Shown: positions 19,784-31,920, counted from the stretch's first letter. The stretch is DNA of 64,000 nucleotides from Eriocheir sinensis (GCF_024679095.1 NC_066509.1:19593325-19657324), one strand, 5' to 3'. The notes: generated by a model not told the origin, from the sequence alone. Program-made: numbers and translations.

Positions 19784-20881
19784 GATGCCCTACGCCAATC
19801 GTTATGTTTGCCACTCCTGCAAAAGGGAGTTCACGAAGGACTTCCTCAACAAGGAGAACGATGAATATACTGTGTGTTTCTTCTATGAAACTGAACACAA
19901 GGTAAGTGTTAAATTAGAAGCGGTAGATAGTAAATTACAGCTTCTGGAGGGGGTGCTAGGTTTAGATGGTGCAGTGTCGGGGAGGAGATTTTAAGGTTGT
20001 TGAAAAGGTAGAGAGTTTGGAAGATAGAGTGGGTGAGGTAGAGAAGAAGGTAGAAACATTAGATTCCTTCAGCCTGTTAGAAAAGGGGGAAAGGCTGTAG
20101 CAGTAGATGTTAGTTACATTGGGGTCATGACGAGAAACAGGTTTCAGGTGTTAGGAGACCAAGTTGAGAATTATCCTAGTATCGTTCTTGTCGGGGACAG
20201 CTTAGTTAGGCAGCAGGACCGTGAGTTTTGTAGGAAGGGAGCGACGCGTCGCCATGTTGTTTTCCCAGGAACCAGAATTGAGGACGTAGCTGAGAAGGTT
20301 GACGACTTAGTCGCTACTACCTCAGAGGAGAAAATGTTTGTCTACGTGGTAGGAACAAACAATGTATCGAAAGGTAGATCAGAGGAAATTGTAGACAAAT
20401 ATAGGAAATTTGTCGGAAAACTAAAAGCAGGAGACGTTATGTAGTATGTGGTTTGCTCCCCCGCCATGATGTTAACTCCCTCATTCTCAGTAGAATGCTG
20501 GGGATAAACGAACGTGTCAGAGATTTGTGTAATAGTAAGGGAGTCATGTTTATGGACGTATGGGATCATTTTATTCATGACAGAAGCCTGTTTGCAAACG
20601 ATGGCCTTCATCTAAATTGTGTGGGCAAGGCGAGGCTAGGCAGAGTGTTAGATGAGGATATTTCGAAAGAGCTAAGACAGATGCAACAACGAGGTGAGGT
20701 AGCTTCCGGCTTAGCCGGGGGGAAACCACACCCTGATAGTGAGGTCAGGCCGCAGGTGTACAGTACTGCGCAGGATGTCAGGTCACCAGACGCACAGGTG
20801 AGTGGTACTGAGGTAGCAGTGAGATCAACAGCCACGCAGGTGGTTGGTGAGGTAGGGGTAATTGAGGATAGTCAGATCTGA
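19784..20881 (+). pseudogene. CR1 ORF1: Cys finger, coiled coil, SGNH/GDSL-type esterase
   Basis: ATG 19784 opens MPYANRYVCHSCKREFTKDF with a CxxC pair, then a Leu-rich coiled-coil-like stretch (VSVKLEAVDSKLQLLEGVLG). After a frameshift near 19994 the esterase follows. Block I is SIVLVGDSLVRQQ (GDS nucleophile, about 20185), block III is VVGTNNVSKG (about 20350), and block V is ANDGLHLNCVGKARLG (D-x-x-H, about 20600). This is the SGNH hydrolase order known from ORF1p of CR1-clade LINEs. The substrate in retrotransposition is not established, though lipid-ester activity has been shown for a related fish element. A stop at 20442 splits the domain between blocks III and V. The C-terminal 80 residues are polar and low in conserved residues. 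Confidence 0.82.
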
Positions 20882-20899
20882 CGCGCTATTCCAATTCCA

Positions 20900-21973
20900 G
20901 TGAAACGACAGTTGATAGATGGCGCACACTCGACGAACAAATCAAACATCTTTTATGTAAATGCCCGTAGCATCATTCAGAAGCGTAGCCAATTGATAAT
21001 ACATGCAATTACTGAAAAACCCGACTTCATTTTGATCACGGAGACATGGCTGAATATGCGCGATAAACATCACTCAGGTGAAGTAGCTATAAATGGTTAC
21101 AATGCGTTTGCTAAGTGTCGTTTACACAAAATAGGAGTTGTAATAATATATGCGAAAAATTATTTAGAAGTCATTCAGCTAAACATTGCCGAAACAGAGG
21201 CTTATGATTCATTGTATGTACAAGCAACGATCAATAATGAAAAGTATGTTCTGGGCGTAGTTTACCGACCTCCTAAATCAAATGAAAACATTGATGGAAA
21301 TCTCTACGCAGAGATAAATAGAGTTATCAGAAATAAAAATGCAATAATATGCGGTGACTTCAATAACCCCTCCGTTAACTGGAATACACTTTCTGGCGAC
21401 AGAGAAGGCGAAAGATTAATTAACTTTGCACAAAATTCATTTCTTAATAAAACTGTTACCATGCCGACACGCGGAAATAATATTCTTGATTTAATCTTCG
21501 CGACCGATAGTCATCTCATAACTGCCTGTGAGGTAGGCCAGCCATTTGCAGGCAGCGACCACAACATAATAAGATGTGCTTTGAATATTGAAACAAAAGC
21601 ACGAGGAAACTCACTCTTAATACCTAATTACAGTAAAGCAAATTTTACGGACCTAAAAAGAGAACTGGCTTCAGTAAATTGGAATCATTTGCTCAACAAC
21701 GTCAGAGTTCAAGAAATGTATAATCGTTTTACTGCACACATCACAGCGAGTGTAAATAAATTCATTCCACTCAAGCCGCGAAGGACGGATAATCAAAAAC
21801 CGTTGTGGATGAATAATTACCTACAAAAAATCATCGTCGAAAAAATAAAATTCTATGAGAAATATAAACTGACACATAATCCACAGGATCATACTAATTA
21901 CATCAATGTCAAGAGAGAGTGCGAAAAGAAAATCAGAAAACAGAAACGCGAATATGAGATTAAAATACATTAA
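20900..21973 (+). pseudogene. CR1 ORF2 endonuclease domain
   Basis: An intact frame of 357 codons. AP-endonuclease-like motifs are IFYVNARSIIQKRSQL (Asn), FILITETWLNMRD (catalytic Glu), LGVVYRPPKSNENID, NAIICGDFNNPSVNW (GDFN), NNILDLIFATDSHL and FAGSDHNIIRCAL (Asp-His). The linker to the RT begins at NYSKANFTDLKRELASVNW and runs to a stop at 21971-21973. All catalytic positions I can locate are present. Its role is to nick the target for target-primed reverse transcription. Confidence 0.88.
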
Positions 21974-23660
21974 GAAACAAACAAAAATGTTAAAAATAAT
22001 ATCGGCCCACTACTATTAAGTGGCAATACGATTAGTGATGATAAAGGCATGGCGTCGGTCCGAAAGTCAACCTTTAGTACCGTATTTACAAAGGAAAACA
22101 TGATATCGATTCCAGCCCCGAAGAAAATTTTTCAAGGCCCTGAAGAACATGAGCTTGCATTGACCGAAATTGATATCAGCGAAGTGCGTGCGTACCTGCA
22201 GAAAATTGATCCAAATAAATCTCCGGGCCCCGATAATTTATCTCCTCGCGTGTTGAGAGAATGTAGTCAATAGCTAGAATTACCCATAACATTAATATTC
22301 AACAAGTCATTAGCACAGGCCAATGTGCCTCCCGAGTGGAAAAAGGCCAATATTACCCCGATCTTTAAAAAAGGAGACAAAAAACAAGCCAGTAATTATC
22401 GTCCTATCAGCCTTACGTCTGTCCTAATTGAACTATTCGAAAAAATAATCAGGGATAAAATGATCACTTTCCTTGAAACAAATGATTTGATAACTGATAG
22501 TCATCATGGATTTCGTAGTAATCGGTCTTGCCTTACCAACCTATTAACCTTTTTCAACGATGTTTATACATGTTGGGACGCTTGAAAGCCCATATGACGT
22601 AATTTACCTAGATTTTCAGAAAGCGTTTGATAAAGTTCCTCACATTAGGCTTATTTCAAAACTGCGTTCCCACGGTATTAACGACCATCTATGTGCGTGG
22701 ATTCATGACTGGCTCACCAACAGAGAACAACGTGTAGTTCTTAATGGTGAAGCATCGGATTGGTAACCCGTCACCAGTGGCGCGCCCCAAGGTTCGGTCC
22801 TGGGGCCAACACTATTCATAATTTACGTGAACGACTTAGAAACTGATATCCTATCAAAAGTAGCCAAATTCGCCGACGACACCAAATTAGGAGGTACGGT
22901 AATGAACAGTCAAAGTTGCGAGAACATTCAATCAGACTTAATAAGACTTGCCGACTGGAGCGAACAATGGCAAATGAGTTTTAACGTAGATAAATGTAAA
23001 GTAATGAACATAGGTGAAAAAAATCCTAACTTTAAATATCAGATTCAAGGACATGAGCTCAGCGAAGTAAAACAAGAAAACGATCTTGGTGTCATTATCA
23101 GTAACACTCTTAAAATGAGTGATCAATGTTCTGCAGTGAGTAAAAAAGCCAATATGATGTTGGGATTAATCTCAAGAAACTTTGATTATAAATCACCCAA
23201 ACTTATGAAGAGATTATATTTAGCATTTGTAAGACCACACCTAGAATACGCCGTTCAGTTCTGGTCACCGAACTATATCAAAGATCAAGTTTTGCTAGAA
23301 AAGATACAGCGACGAGCTACCAAACAAATTCCAGCGCTGCGAAACTTGCCATATGACGAGCGTTTAAAGCGTTTAGATATGTTTTCCCTAAAAAAGCGAA
23401 GGATAAGAGGGGACTTAATTTAAGTGTTCAAAATCCTTAATGGATTCGACAACATTAACCTGGATAGTCTATTTCAAAGAGACACCAACACAAGAACACG
23501 CAGCAATGGTATGAAGTTATAGGAAATCGATGTAACACATTGGTTTGCAGAAGTTTTTTCAGTAACAGAGTCGTCGATCACTGGAATGGACTCCCACCGT
23601 CAGTAGCTAGCGCACAGCGTATAAGTAGCATTAATTCTTCTTTGGATAAGTAATTCAGGG
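21974..23660 (+). pseudogene. CR1 ORF2 reverse transcriptase domain
   Basis: The RT blocks are readable across stops at 22271 and 22764, a frameshift near 22585 and a stop at 23421: KIDPNKSPGPDNLSPRVLRE, a VPPEWKKANITPIFKKGDKK segment, ASNYRPISLTSVLIELFEK, HGFRSNRSCLTNLLTFFNDV, YLDFQKAFDKVPH, TSGAPQGSVLGP, AKFADDTKLGG (active-site FADD, intact at about 22865) and the late HLEYAVQFWSPNYIKD segment. The continuous open pieces are 22325-22585, 22560-22766 and 22827-23423. Dead through breaks rather than through loss of catalytic residues. Confidence 0.87.
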
Positions 23661-24015
23661 ATATAAGATTATACTGACCCTTTTCGCATGTTTTCAGACA
23701 AATTGCAGCAAGACCTCAATCTATATTCATATAATTCTCCCCCACAACCTAGACTGCAAGTAGCGAAAGTCAACAATAGAGTAAAGCAACAGTTAATGTC
23801 CGCATGACAGGTGGAGTGAGGTGTGGGTGCAATAAGGTGACAGGTTACTGGTGCCGTGCCTAATACCGCCGGTAAAACGAGGATCAAGCCTCCACCTGTG
23901 CCCCTGAAACTACACCTCACACATCGTGAGTATTAGGGGGGATTCTGGGGCTGCCCTGTAAGCCACTCGGCCTCTTCCAGCCTCCTGTATTTCTATGTTC
24001 TTATGTTCTTATGTA

Positions 24016-24248
24016 ATGAAGTAATTTTCCCCCACAGCTTAGGTTACCAGTAATGTAAGTTAAGGGTAGTAATTTCCTCTTATTTCTCTCTTTACTGTAA
24101 AATTTCCATGTCCCTCTCTTCCTTAAAGGTACATGGTGTTCTCTTCTAACTATTTCCTGCCGGCACGTTGCCGGAGGGAGAGGTGGGTGGGGAGGAGCCT
24201 TCATCTATTCTGTCCTGTCCTACCACACGTAGATTACTAGTAGCGGTA
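24016..24248 (+). mobile_element. CR1 3'UTR fragment (family C)
   Basis: CTGCCGGCACGTTGCCGGAG followed by GGTGGGGAGGAGCCTTCATC parallels the 3'UTRs at about 4145-4190 and 33365-33415. The coding part is missing. It lies between the end of the family A CR1 and the SINE poly(T). Confidence 0.65.
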
Positions 24249-24690
24249 TTTTTTTTTTTTTTTTTTTTTTTTACATCATGACCTTTTGCGCCGGTAGGCT
24301 TTTTCCCGGTGGATCCTGATGGTCGGCCCAAGGTTTCTTCCCGGTGGGGCCTGATGGTCGGCCCAGCCCGTTCTGGCGCAGGCGAGTGTTAATAGTGGCG
24401 CCATCTTCCATTGGCTCATGCTGCCCTCCCGGAGCTCATATTTAATCCTAGAATTTAGAGTCCGGGTTGATAGGTGGTCTTCTGGACAGCATGTGGGTAG
24501 TTTTAAGCCACTCGGCGGCGGCTGAAAAATCCCAGCTGTGTGGCACTGGGCAGGGATTGAACTCGCCTCGTTCTGAACGCGGCGCCGTCACGCTATCCAT
24601 TCAGCCACCGCCTCCCCTAAACAGACACCCTCGTCATAGACCGATAGGTCTTCTGGTGTCTGTTCTTCCTATGTATTCCTATGTATACTC
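24249..24690 (-). mobile_element. tRNA-headed SINE with poly(A) tail
   Basis: Read on the minus strand, GGTGGCTGAATGGATAGCG (near 24600, A-box-like D-arm) is followed by GCGAGTTCAATCCCTGCC (near 24550-24570, B-box-like T-arm), so the head is a tRNA-like pol III promoter. A body with AAGATGGCGCCACTATTAAC and GCCTACCGGCGCAAAAGG follows and ends in a ~24-base poly(A), seen as T at 24249-24272. The body matches the shorter copy at 29718-29870. Within the body the unit GGGCCGACCATCAGG..CACCGGGAA occurs twice. Sequence upstream of the head to about 24690 (CTATGTATTCCTATGTA units) is probably another LINE end. Confidence 0.78.
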
Positions 24691-25380
24691 CTCCTCCTCC
24701 TTCTCCACATTAATATCCTTCCACCCTGCCCTCTCCTGACATCCTCTTCCTCCCTGTACTGTATCCTATCCTTCAATCCTTCCTTCCTCCTCTCCTATTC
24801 CCCTTTCTCCCTCTCTCCCTTCGTTTTACTCCTTTTATGCTGTCACAGTTTACGCCTTCTCGTAATCTCCTTTTTCTTCAAATCTGCCTTTTCATTCCTT
24901 TATGTATATTTCTATCTTTTCATTATTTTTTCCTTAAAATTTAATGTTTTGTTCCCTCCTTCTCCTCTCCTTTTACTTTCTCTTCATCATCTCTTCTCTC
25001 ATACCTCCCCTTCTTCTTTTTCCTACCCTTTGTTTCCCTTCCCTTCCCTTCCCGTCCCTTCCCTTCCTCCCTTCCTTCCCTCCCTTCCTTCCTTTCCTTC
25101 CTTCACTTCCTTCCCTTCTCTTCTCTTCCTTTCCCTTACTTTCCCTTCCTTCCTTCCTTCCTTCCTTCCCTACCCTTCCCTTCCTTCCCTCCTCCCTTAC
25201 TTCCCCATCCTTCCTTCCTTCCTTCCTTCCTATTCTTCCTGTTCCTTCTCTTCTCTTCCCTTCACCTCCCGTCCGTCAAATACCCAGCCATTCCCTTCTG
25301 TACCCTCATCTTTCTTTCTCTACCCTTTATTTTTCCGTCCCCTTCACTGGCTTTCCTTCCTTCCTTCCTGTCCTTTCCTT
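24691..25380. repeat. polypyrimidine DNA with (TTCC)n
   Basis: About 700 bp of almost pure C/T on the plus strand, with TTCC and CCCTT units densest at 25020-25250. Long Ser/Pro/Phe/Leu frames here are compositional. Confidence 0.85.
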
Positions 25381-25406
25381 AGAGAGAGAGAGAGAGAGAG
25401 AGAGAG
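25381..25406. repeat. (GA)n microsatellite
   Basis: Thirteen AG units at the switch from pyrimidine- to purine-rich sequence. Confidence 0.9.
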
Positions 25407-25472
25407 ACAAATTTTATAGTTCTGGTTCAGGCTGAAACTTGATATGCTATATCCGGAGCACCCCTAATTATT

Positions 25473-25716
<244 letters not shown>

Positions 25717-25989
25717 CATAATTATTATTTTTTTCATTATATCGATAGTAATAATAATAATAATGACATGTTATCACCAATTGATGTTCTCTTACCTGAA
25801 ATGAGAAATAATGCATCAGTAATTTGCTTAAGGACTGTTTATCAATCTACCTCTCCATCTATCTATCTGTCCTTGTCATGCTACTCATGAAAGGGATGAA
25901 TGAGGAGGATAATCAGGAAATAAACCCACTTTAGAAAAAAAAACAAGACACAATGGCGTCCGTGTATAATAAAGAATAACACGAAAAGT

Positions 25990-26480
25990 TAAGTATTTTA
26001 CGAAAAAAATGGGAAGGTGGGGGAAAAGAAGACGAAGGAAGACGAGGATGAAGAGGAGGTAGAGATAAATGAATTTGGATGAGGGTGAGAAGGGAAGACT
26101 AAGGAAAATATGAGAAAATGGGAAGAATGGAACAAGTAGAATGTGAAAAGAGGAGGAGGAAAAACAGTAGAAGAACAAGGCCAAGGACAAGAAGAAAAAT
26201 AATTGGAAAGGAAACATGAGGGAGAGGAAAAATAGGAAAAGTAAGAAACGTGAAAAATATACAAGTAAAAAAGGAAGGAAGAAAAGAGGAAGGAAGGGAA
26301 GGAAATAAAGGAAGAGTAGAGGGGAAGGGGAGAGAAAAGGAAGAGGCGCAAAGGAGAAATAAATACGTGAATAGGTAATTAAGGAAGAAAGGAAGGAAAG
26401 AAAGGAAGGATTAATGGAATAAAGGAAGAATTGTAAAGAGAAGAAACCAAAAAGGAAGTTGAACGAGAGGTAAATCAGAG
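25990..26480. repeat. polypurine DNA
   Basis: G/A-rich block (GGAAGA, GAAGGAAGG units). No gene. Confidence 0.75.
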
Positions 26481-26494
26481 AGAGAGAGACATAA

Positions 26495-27200
26495 TTTTAT
26501 CTCTTTCCTCTCTTCGTTTCCTTCCCCTTTGTTTTCATTTCCTCCTGTCCTTTCAGCTTTCCTCCCCGTCCTCCCCCGGTCCTTCCCACCCCGTCCTTAA
26601 CCTTTCCTTCCCTCCCCTTCCTCCCCCTTTCCTTCCCTCCTTCCTTCCTTTCCTTCCTCCCATTCCTTCCCCTTTCCTTCCCTCCTTCCTTCCCCTTTCC
26701 TTCCCTCCCATTCCTTCCCTTTCCTTCCCTCCTTCCTTCCTTTCCTTCCTCCCATTCCTTCCCCTTTCCTTCCCTCCCATTCCTTCCCCTTTCCTTCCCT
26801 CCTTCCTTCCCCTTTCCTTCCCTTCCTTCCTTCCCCTTTCCTTCTCTCGATTCCTTCCCTTTCCTTTCCTCCCATTCTTTCCCTTCCTCACCTCTTCCTT
26901 TCACTTCCTCTTTCCTTCCTCTTTCTTTTTCCATTATTTTTCTTATGTACCCTTTTATCATTCCTCCTTCCCTCCTCCTACTCTCTACTCTTTCCTTCGT
27001 TTACTCCTTCCTCCTTTGTCCTTCCATTTCATTCTCTTCCTTCCGTCTTCTCACTGCCTTCACCCTTTCCTTCCCATCACTTCTCTTCCTTCCATTAATT
27101 ATTCTTCCCTGTTCTTCATCTTTTCCTTTTCCCTTCCTTTTCTCTTCCTTCTTTTCCTTCCCTTTTACATTATCTTATCTTCTTCTTGCCCTCCTCCCTT
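26495..27200. repeat. polypyrimidine minisatellite (CCTTTCCTTCCCTCC-type)
   Basis: Between 26580 and 26880 a degenerate unit of about 30-60 bp built from CCTTTCCTTCCCTCC and CCATTCCTTCC repeats many times. All three minus frames are open because the complementary purine strand lacks stops, giving Lys/Gly/Glu/Arg-rich frames that are not genes. Pyrimidine-rich sequence continues to 27200. Confidence 0.85.
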
Positions 27201-27371
27201 CGATTCTCGCTTCATTATTCACCCTGAGAACGAGAAACAAGAAGGAAAATGGAGAGATAAATATTTTATCTCTCCATCGGCATGCTACCTCCCTCTCTGT
27301 TTCCTTCCCACTAGGAGGACACAGGAGTGAAGAGGAGGAGGAGGAGGAGGAGGAGTGTTTTCTGCCTCGGC

Positions 27372-28740
27372 TTAGGTGTCTATTCTTTTTATTTGACAAA
27401 CAATCATTAATCGTGGACCTGTCACTTGATATCAAACAGCAAGTGGTAGATCGCATCAAGGCCAAAGGAACATTTAGATTGCAGCTAGATGACTCAACAG
27501 ACGTCAGTGATAACGCCCAACTGTTGGTTTATGTTATGTATGAAGGGCCAGCAGATCTAGAAGAGGGGTTTCTCTTTTGTCATGCATTGACAACAACCAC
27601 TACAGGAGAAGATGTTTTTCAAATTGTTGACAAGTTCTTAAAAGAGGAAAATCTTTCGTGGACAGACTGCATCAGCATTTCTTCTGACGCCGCACCGGAG
27701 ATGCTTGGAATGCGAAAAGGCTTCACAGCACGTATAAATTAAGTTAATCCCAAGGTGAATGTTTTTCATTCCCTACTACATCTTGAAAATCTGATTAGTC
27801 GACACCTGTCACCTGAAATGAACGAAGTAATGAACGATGCTGTTCAAATTTCCAAATACATCAAAGCTAGTGCATTGAATACTCGGTTGTTCGAGCAATT
27901 ATGTACCGATCTCGATTTTCAACACAAGCATCTGCTCTTTAACTCAAACATCAGGTGGCTCTCAAAAGGAAAAGTACTACGACGACTAGTTGATCTTCGG
28001 GACAAGTTGGAAATTTCCCTGACTGAAAAGAAATGTGGTTTAGTGAACAAACTGTTGAACAAGATATGACTCCTACAACTGGGGTATCTCACTGACAGTT
28101 TCGGTGCACTCAACGGTTTAAATATCAGTATGCAAGGCCGTAACCAGACGATTGTTGAAGTTGCAGGAAATATTTATTCTTTCAAATGCAAACTAAAACT
28201 GTGGTTAGGCAACGTGAAGCGAGGGAAATTTGCAGCTTTTTCAACTGTGGCAGAATTTCTAGAAAAAATGGGAGGAGACAACATCTCACGACGATGCCAA
28301 ACGTTTTATTGTACCACACTTGACTGAACTGATGGCAGAGTTTGATAGGCGAATCCCAAAAGAGCACATTTGAACCCAATCATGGGTGAGAAATCCTTTC
28401 AACGTGAATATCGAGGACCTGCCAGATGTTCCAGGAGTCCCAGAGCAACTTATTGAGGTTGTTGAAGGACATTTTCAAGAAAGTGTCTCTTTCTGAGTTC
28501 TAGATTCGGGTAAAGAAAGAGAAGCCTATTGTAGGAGGTTAGGCGGTAAAAGTGTTCCTTCCATTTGTTACAGCCTACCTTTGCGAGCATGTTTTTTCGG
28601 CTCTGACTCATTTTAACATCAAGTCGAGAAACAAGCTTGACACCGAGCACGATATAAGATGCAGCCTTGGCACACTGATCCCACTATTTGACACGTTGGT
28701 GAATGAGAGGCAGCACCATGGATCCCATTACTTTAGTTGA
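27372..28740 (+). pseudogene. hAT-family transposase, decayed
   Basis: Readable domains in order are FRLQLDDSTDVSDNAQLLVY with the first catalytic Asp (about 27470-27540), SWTDCISISSDAAPEMLGMR with the second (about 27655-27715), VNVFHSLLHLENL (His), SNIRWLSKGKVLRRLVDLRD with the conserved Trp (about 27945-28005), and the C-terminal dimerisation region with LPFVTAYLCEHVFSALTHFN (about 28555-28620) and NKLDTEHDIRCSLG. The enzyme cuts and pastes its element as a dimer. Stops or frameshifts at 27740, 28067, 28325 and around 28495 make it inactive. The 27742 frame extends upstream into polypyrimidine sequence that is not transposase. Confidence 0.85.
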
Positions 28741-28832
28741 GATGAGTTTTCTTTTCTTTACTTTATTATGGGTCGCGAAGGGTTGAAATGTTCCAAATAG
28801 GGTCGCTCAAGAAAAAGTTTGAGAACCGCTGG
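27372..28832 (+). mobile_element. hAT transposon relic (ZBED5/GTF2IRD2-like transposase), 5'-truncated
   Basis: Transposase coding from 27372 to 28740 is followed by a non-coding tail. The element ends at 28831 with AAAAAGTTTGAGAACCGCTG, whose reverse complement CAGCGGTTCTCAAACTTTTT is a typical hAT terminal inverted repeat. The matching left terminus is absent. The 5' part, including any BED zinc finger, is replaced by a (GAG)n array and polypyrimidine DNA. The sequence after the terminus (GACTAGGG) would be one half of an 8-bp duplication. Confidence 0.82.
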
Positions 28833-28895
28833 ACTAGGGAACATAAAAAAAATAGGAGTATGAGGAGAAGGTGTACCTGCAATTCCCCGTGTCTA

Positions 28896-29008
28896 ACACA
28901 CTCACACACACACACACACACACACACGAGAGCAAACACGCACATTCGTCCAGTGCATCAGGTACAGACGCCATCTGTCGCTGGTACAGATGGTCTTTTT
29001 TTGACTTA

Positions 29009-29049
<41 letters not shown>

Positions 29050-29075
29050 CACTGAGCGATTGAGTTATTATGTTT

Positions 29076-29112
<37 letters not shown>
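28896..29112. repeat. (CA)n, (CA)n and (GA)n microsatellites
   Basis: CA arrays at 28899-28927 and 29010-29047 and a GA array at 29079-29110 lie just downstream of the hAT end. His/Thr or Val/Cys frames are repeat translations. Confidence 0.93.
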
Positions 29113-29116
<4 letters not shown>

Positions 29117-29717
29117 AGTAGAAAGAGAGACCAAAGTAAAGGAAAACACCATTACAGAAAGAAACAGAGAGAGAGGGGTGATGAAGGGAGTGTGGGTCAT
29201 CTTTCCTCTTTCCAGTGCTTTTCCTCTTCCTTCCTTCCCACACTTTCCTTTTGTGTCTTTCTTTAAGTAACCATCCTTTCTCTTTTATCATTTTCTTATT
29301 TTCTTCATTCCTCCTCTTACTATTTTTTTAATCTTCCTCTTTCCTTTTCTTAAATATTTCGTTGTATTAAAGCTTATCCTCCTCTCCTCTCTTCAGTGTC
29401 CTTCTTTTTTCCTCTTTACTACTCATTTATCTTCTCCGTTTTAGTATGTACCTTTCTTCTCCCTTTACCTTCCTCTCTTCCTTATCTCAAACGCAAAAAG
29501 ACTTCTCCCTTTCCTCCCTTTTCCTCCTACCCCGTCCAACCCTCTATTTCTCCTCCCCCCCCTCTTTTTATCGGCGTCGCAGACGCCGATCAACAGATTG
29601 TCCATGTTCTTGTTGTTCTCTTCAAGTTCTATTCCTGGCTTACCCATGCATTGTACACATGACATTGTATAATAACATTTGTTAGCCCACATGAACCCTA
29701 CAACATGGCATTATAGT
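29113..29717. other. pyrimidine-rich DNA without a recognised gene
   Basis: C/T-rich from about 29200 to 29560, then about 150 bp of mixed composition. Nothing supported. Confidence 0.5.
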
Positions 29718-29872
29718 TTTTTTTTTCTTTATGTCTTGGCCTGCGGCGCCGGTAGGCCTTCGTAGTAGGGCCCGTTGGTCGTTCCCATCCCGTTGTGGCG
29801 CAGGAAAGTGTTTATAGTGGCGCCATCTTTACTTTTCATCATTTTCCATTTTAGACCCCAAGTTGCATAATA
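29718..29872 (-). mobile_element. SINE 3' half with poly(A)
   Basis: The minus strand carries AAGATGGCGCCACTATAAAC, GCGCCACAACGGGATGGG, GCCTACCGGCGCCGCAGGCC and ends in an A run (T at 29718-29728). It matches the body of the SINE at 24249-24690. The tRNA head is missing. Confidence 0.75.
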
Positions 29873-29929
29873 TAAATTGTTGGGGGGGTGTTGGAGGGTC
29901 ATGCGACGCCGATCTAGCACAGTTTTTGT

Positions 29930-31300
29930 GATATTAACACTTGTTTCGTTTTCTACACTTCCCTTCTTTTCGCGTCTATCCCCTTCCTTCCTTACTATTT
30001 CACTCTCCACCACTCCCTTCCTCTCCCTTCGCCCGTCTCAGTACAATCTACGGAGGCGGCCCGTCTATTCCTTCCTCATCCCAGCATCGTCCCTTACTGA
30101 CATCTCAGCTCATATCCCCTCCCTTTTCTTTCCCTTTCCTTTTTATATTTCCTTTCTCCTTTCCATTTCCTCTTTATTTTCTCCGACTCCTAACAGTTTT
30201 TCCCATTTTTTCTTCTATTTTTCAAAGTATCTAGTTCATCTGCATCATATTTTTCCATTTTTTCTTGCCCTGATTTCTTTCTTCTTATATTTTCTTATTG
30301 AGTTTCCTACCATTGTTTTCCCAATTTTCATCCTCCACTTACATTCTCCGTTTATATATTTTCCCTGTTTTTATCTCCCCAGCACGATCTACGGAAAAAT
30401 GGTCCATCACTTTTCATTTCCTCTTCCTCTCCTTATTTCTTCCTTCCCTTCCTCTAAATAATCATCATAGAAAAAAAAACCAGCCATTCCCTTTTATCTC
30501 TCTCTTCCTCTTTTCCTCCTCTCCCACAAATACCAGCTATCCAAAGCTCCTTTTTTTTTCTTTAACATCTCCTCCCCCTCCCCTCCCCTTTCTTCTCTAT
30601 TTCCTTCTCAAGTATAAAGAGACACCCATTTAGTAATTCTTTCTTTTCCTCATTCTCTTTTTTTTTCTCGTTTTTCTCAGTTCCTCATCCCTACAAAAAT
30701 AAGTCATGCACATTCTATCTATTGATTCTTCATTTTTCTCCTCTTTCCTTATATTTTTTTCATATCGTTTCTTTCACTGACAAGATGTTCCTTTTTTCCG
30801 GTTTTGTCTTTCTTCTATTTTCTCCTCTTTCCTCCTTCCTGGCCCTCTTAATTCTCTCCGTCAAGCATAATGATATGCCCATTTAACCCTATCCACTTTT
30901 CTTCTTCTCTTCTCTTCCTCTTTCTTCTTTCCTTCATTTTCTTTTTCTCTGAAACACCCATTCAATCCAACATTCATTAATTTTTTGTCCTTTTTCTTCC
31001 TCTATTCATCTATCTCTCTATTTGCTTTTTATCTCTCACCCCTCCCACTCCTCCTCCTCCCACTTTTCCCCCACTCTCCCGCACATTTCCTCGCCCCTTC
31101 CTCATCTTGCTTCCGCTTCACGCCCGCCTTCTTATCTCCCTCAATACGGAGCTCAGCTCCCTTTTATCTCCTCTTCCTCCAACTAGTTCCTCCTTCATGG
31201 TCCTCATCCCCCTCTTATCTGTTTTTCCAACCTCCTACTCCTCTTCCTCCTCCTACTCCTCGTCATCCCTTATCAGAGAGAGACGACATAGGCAACGCCA
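29930..31300. repeat. polypyrimidine low-complexity DNA
   Basis: About 1.4 kb, predominantly C/T on the plus strand. A short string ACGATCTACGGA / ACAATCTACGGAGG occurs at about 30042 and 30383. No gene is supported. Confidence 0.75.
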
Positions 31301-31304
31301 CGTT

Positions 31305-31410
31305 GATCTAGGACTCGGAGGGGTACAAAGTAGTACAAAGGAAAAGCAAACAGCAACAGACCTTTTGGTCCTAACTAGGCTGTTTGTTGTTGCTAATCTA
31401 TTCTAATCTA
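31305..31410 (-). mobile_element. CR1 3' terminus (family C)
   Basis: Read on the minus strand, AGCAACAACAAACAGCCTAG, TTAGGACCAAAAGGTCTGTT and TTTTCCTTTGTACTACTTTG match the end of the copy at 4212-4310, including the short tandem units at the 3' terminus. Confidence 0.78.
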
Positions 31411-31920
31411 TGGAGGAGGAGAAGGAGTAGGAGGAGGAGGAAAAGCAAGAGGATAATATAGGCACTTTATTGGAAGGGAGAATGTTTAAGTATGGAGAAA
31501 GGAGGAATAGAAAAGAAGGACGGAGATAAAGGAAAATGGGAAAATGGAAGGGAGGAGGAGGAAGAAAATAAAGAAGAGGAAGAGGAAGAATAAGAGTGAA
31601 AAGAGATTGAGAAAAATAGTGGAAAGAGGAAAAAGTTGAGGTATGAAGAGAGGGAGGAGGGAGAATGAAGGAATGAATCTGAAAGGCAGTAAACAGGAAG
31701 GAGGAAAAAATGGTGAGGATGTTGGTAGTGGGGCGGATAATGGTGGAGTCTGTGACGGTGGTTGTGGTGATGATGGAAGTGGTGATAGTGATTTAGGTCA
31801 TCATTGTAGTGGTGGTGGTGAAGAGTGGTAGTGGTTGTGGTAGTGATGGTGATAGCCGTGGTGATGGTAGTGGTTGTGGCGATCCGTGGTCAGGGTGCGG
31901 TGGTGATGGTGGTAGTGTTT
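31411..31920. repeat. polypurine DNA grading into GGTGGT repeats
   Basis: G/A-rich to about 31720, then degenerate GGTGGTGATGGT trinucleotide repeats to 31920. No gene. Confidence 0.75.

Larger units (their letters stand above)
19716..24015 (+). mobile_element. nearly full-length CR1-like LINE (family A)
   Basis: About 4.3 kb with both ORFs in order: ORF1 (finger, coiled coil, SGNH-type esterase) at 19784-20881 and ORF2 (endonuclease, RT) at 20900-23650. A 3'UTR follows, ending at 23990-24015 in TTCTATG/TTCTTATG tandem units, the hallmark of CR1 3' ends. The 5' border is set at the end of the TCC tract and is approximate. The catalytic motifs are largely intact, but each ORF has several stops and frameshifts, so the copy cannot move on its own. 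The minus-strand fragment at 1-757 belongs to the same family. Confidence 0.88.

Noticed and set aside
26497..26961. Lys/Gly/Glu/Arg-rich proteins on the minus strand
   Set aside because: Three overlapping frames are open at once because the purine strand lacks stop codons.
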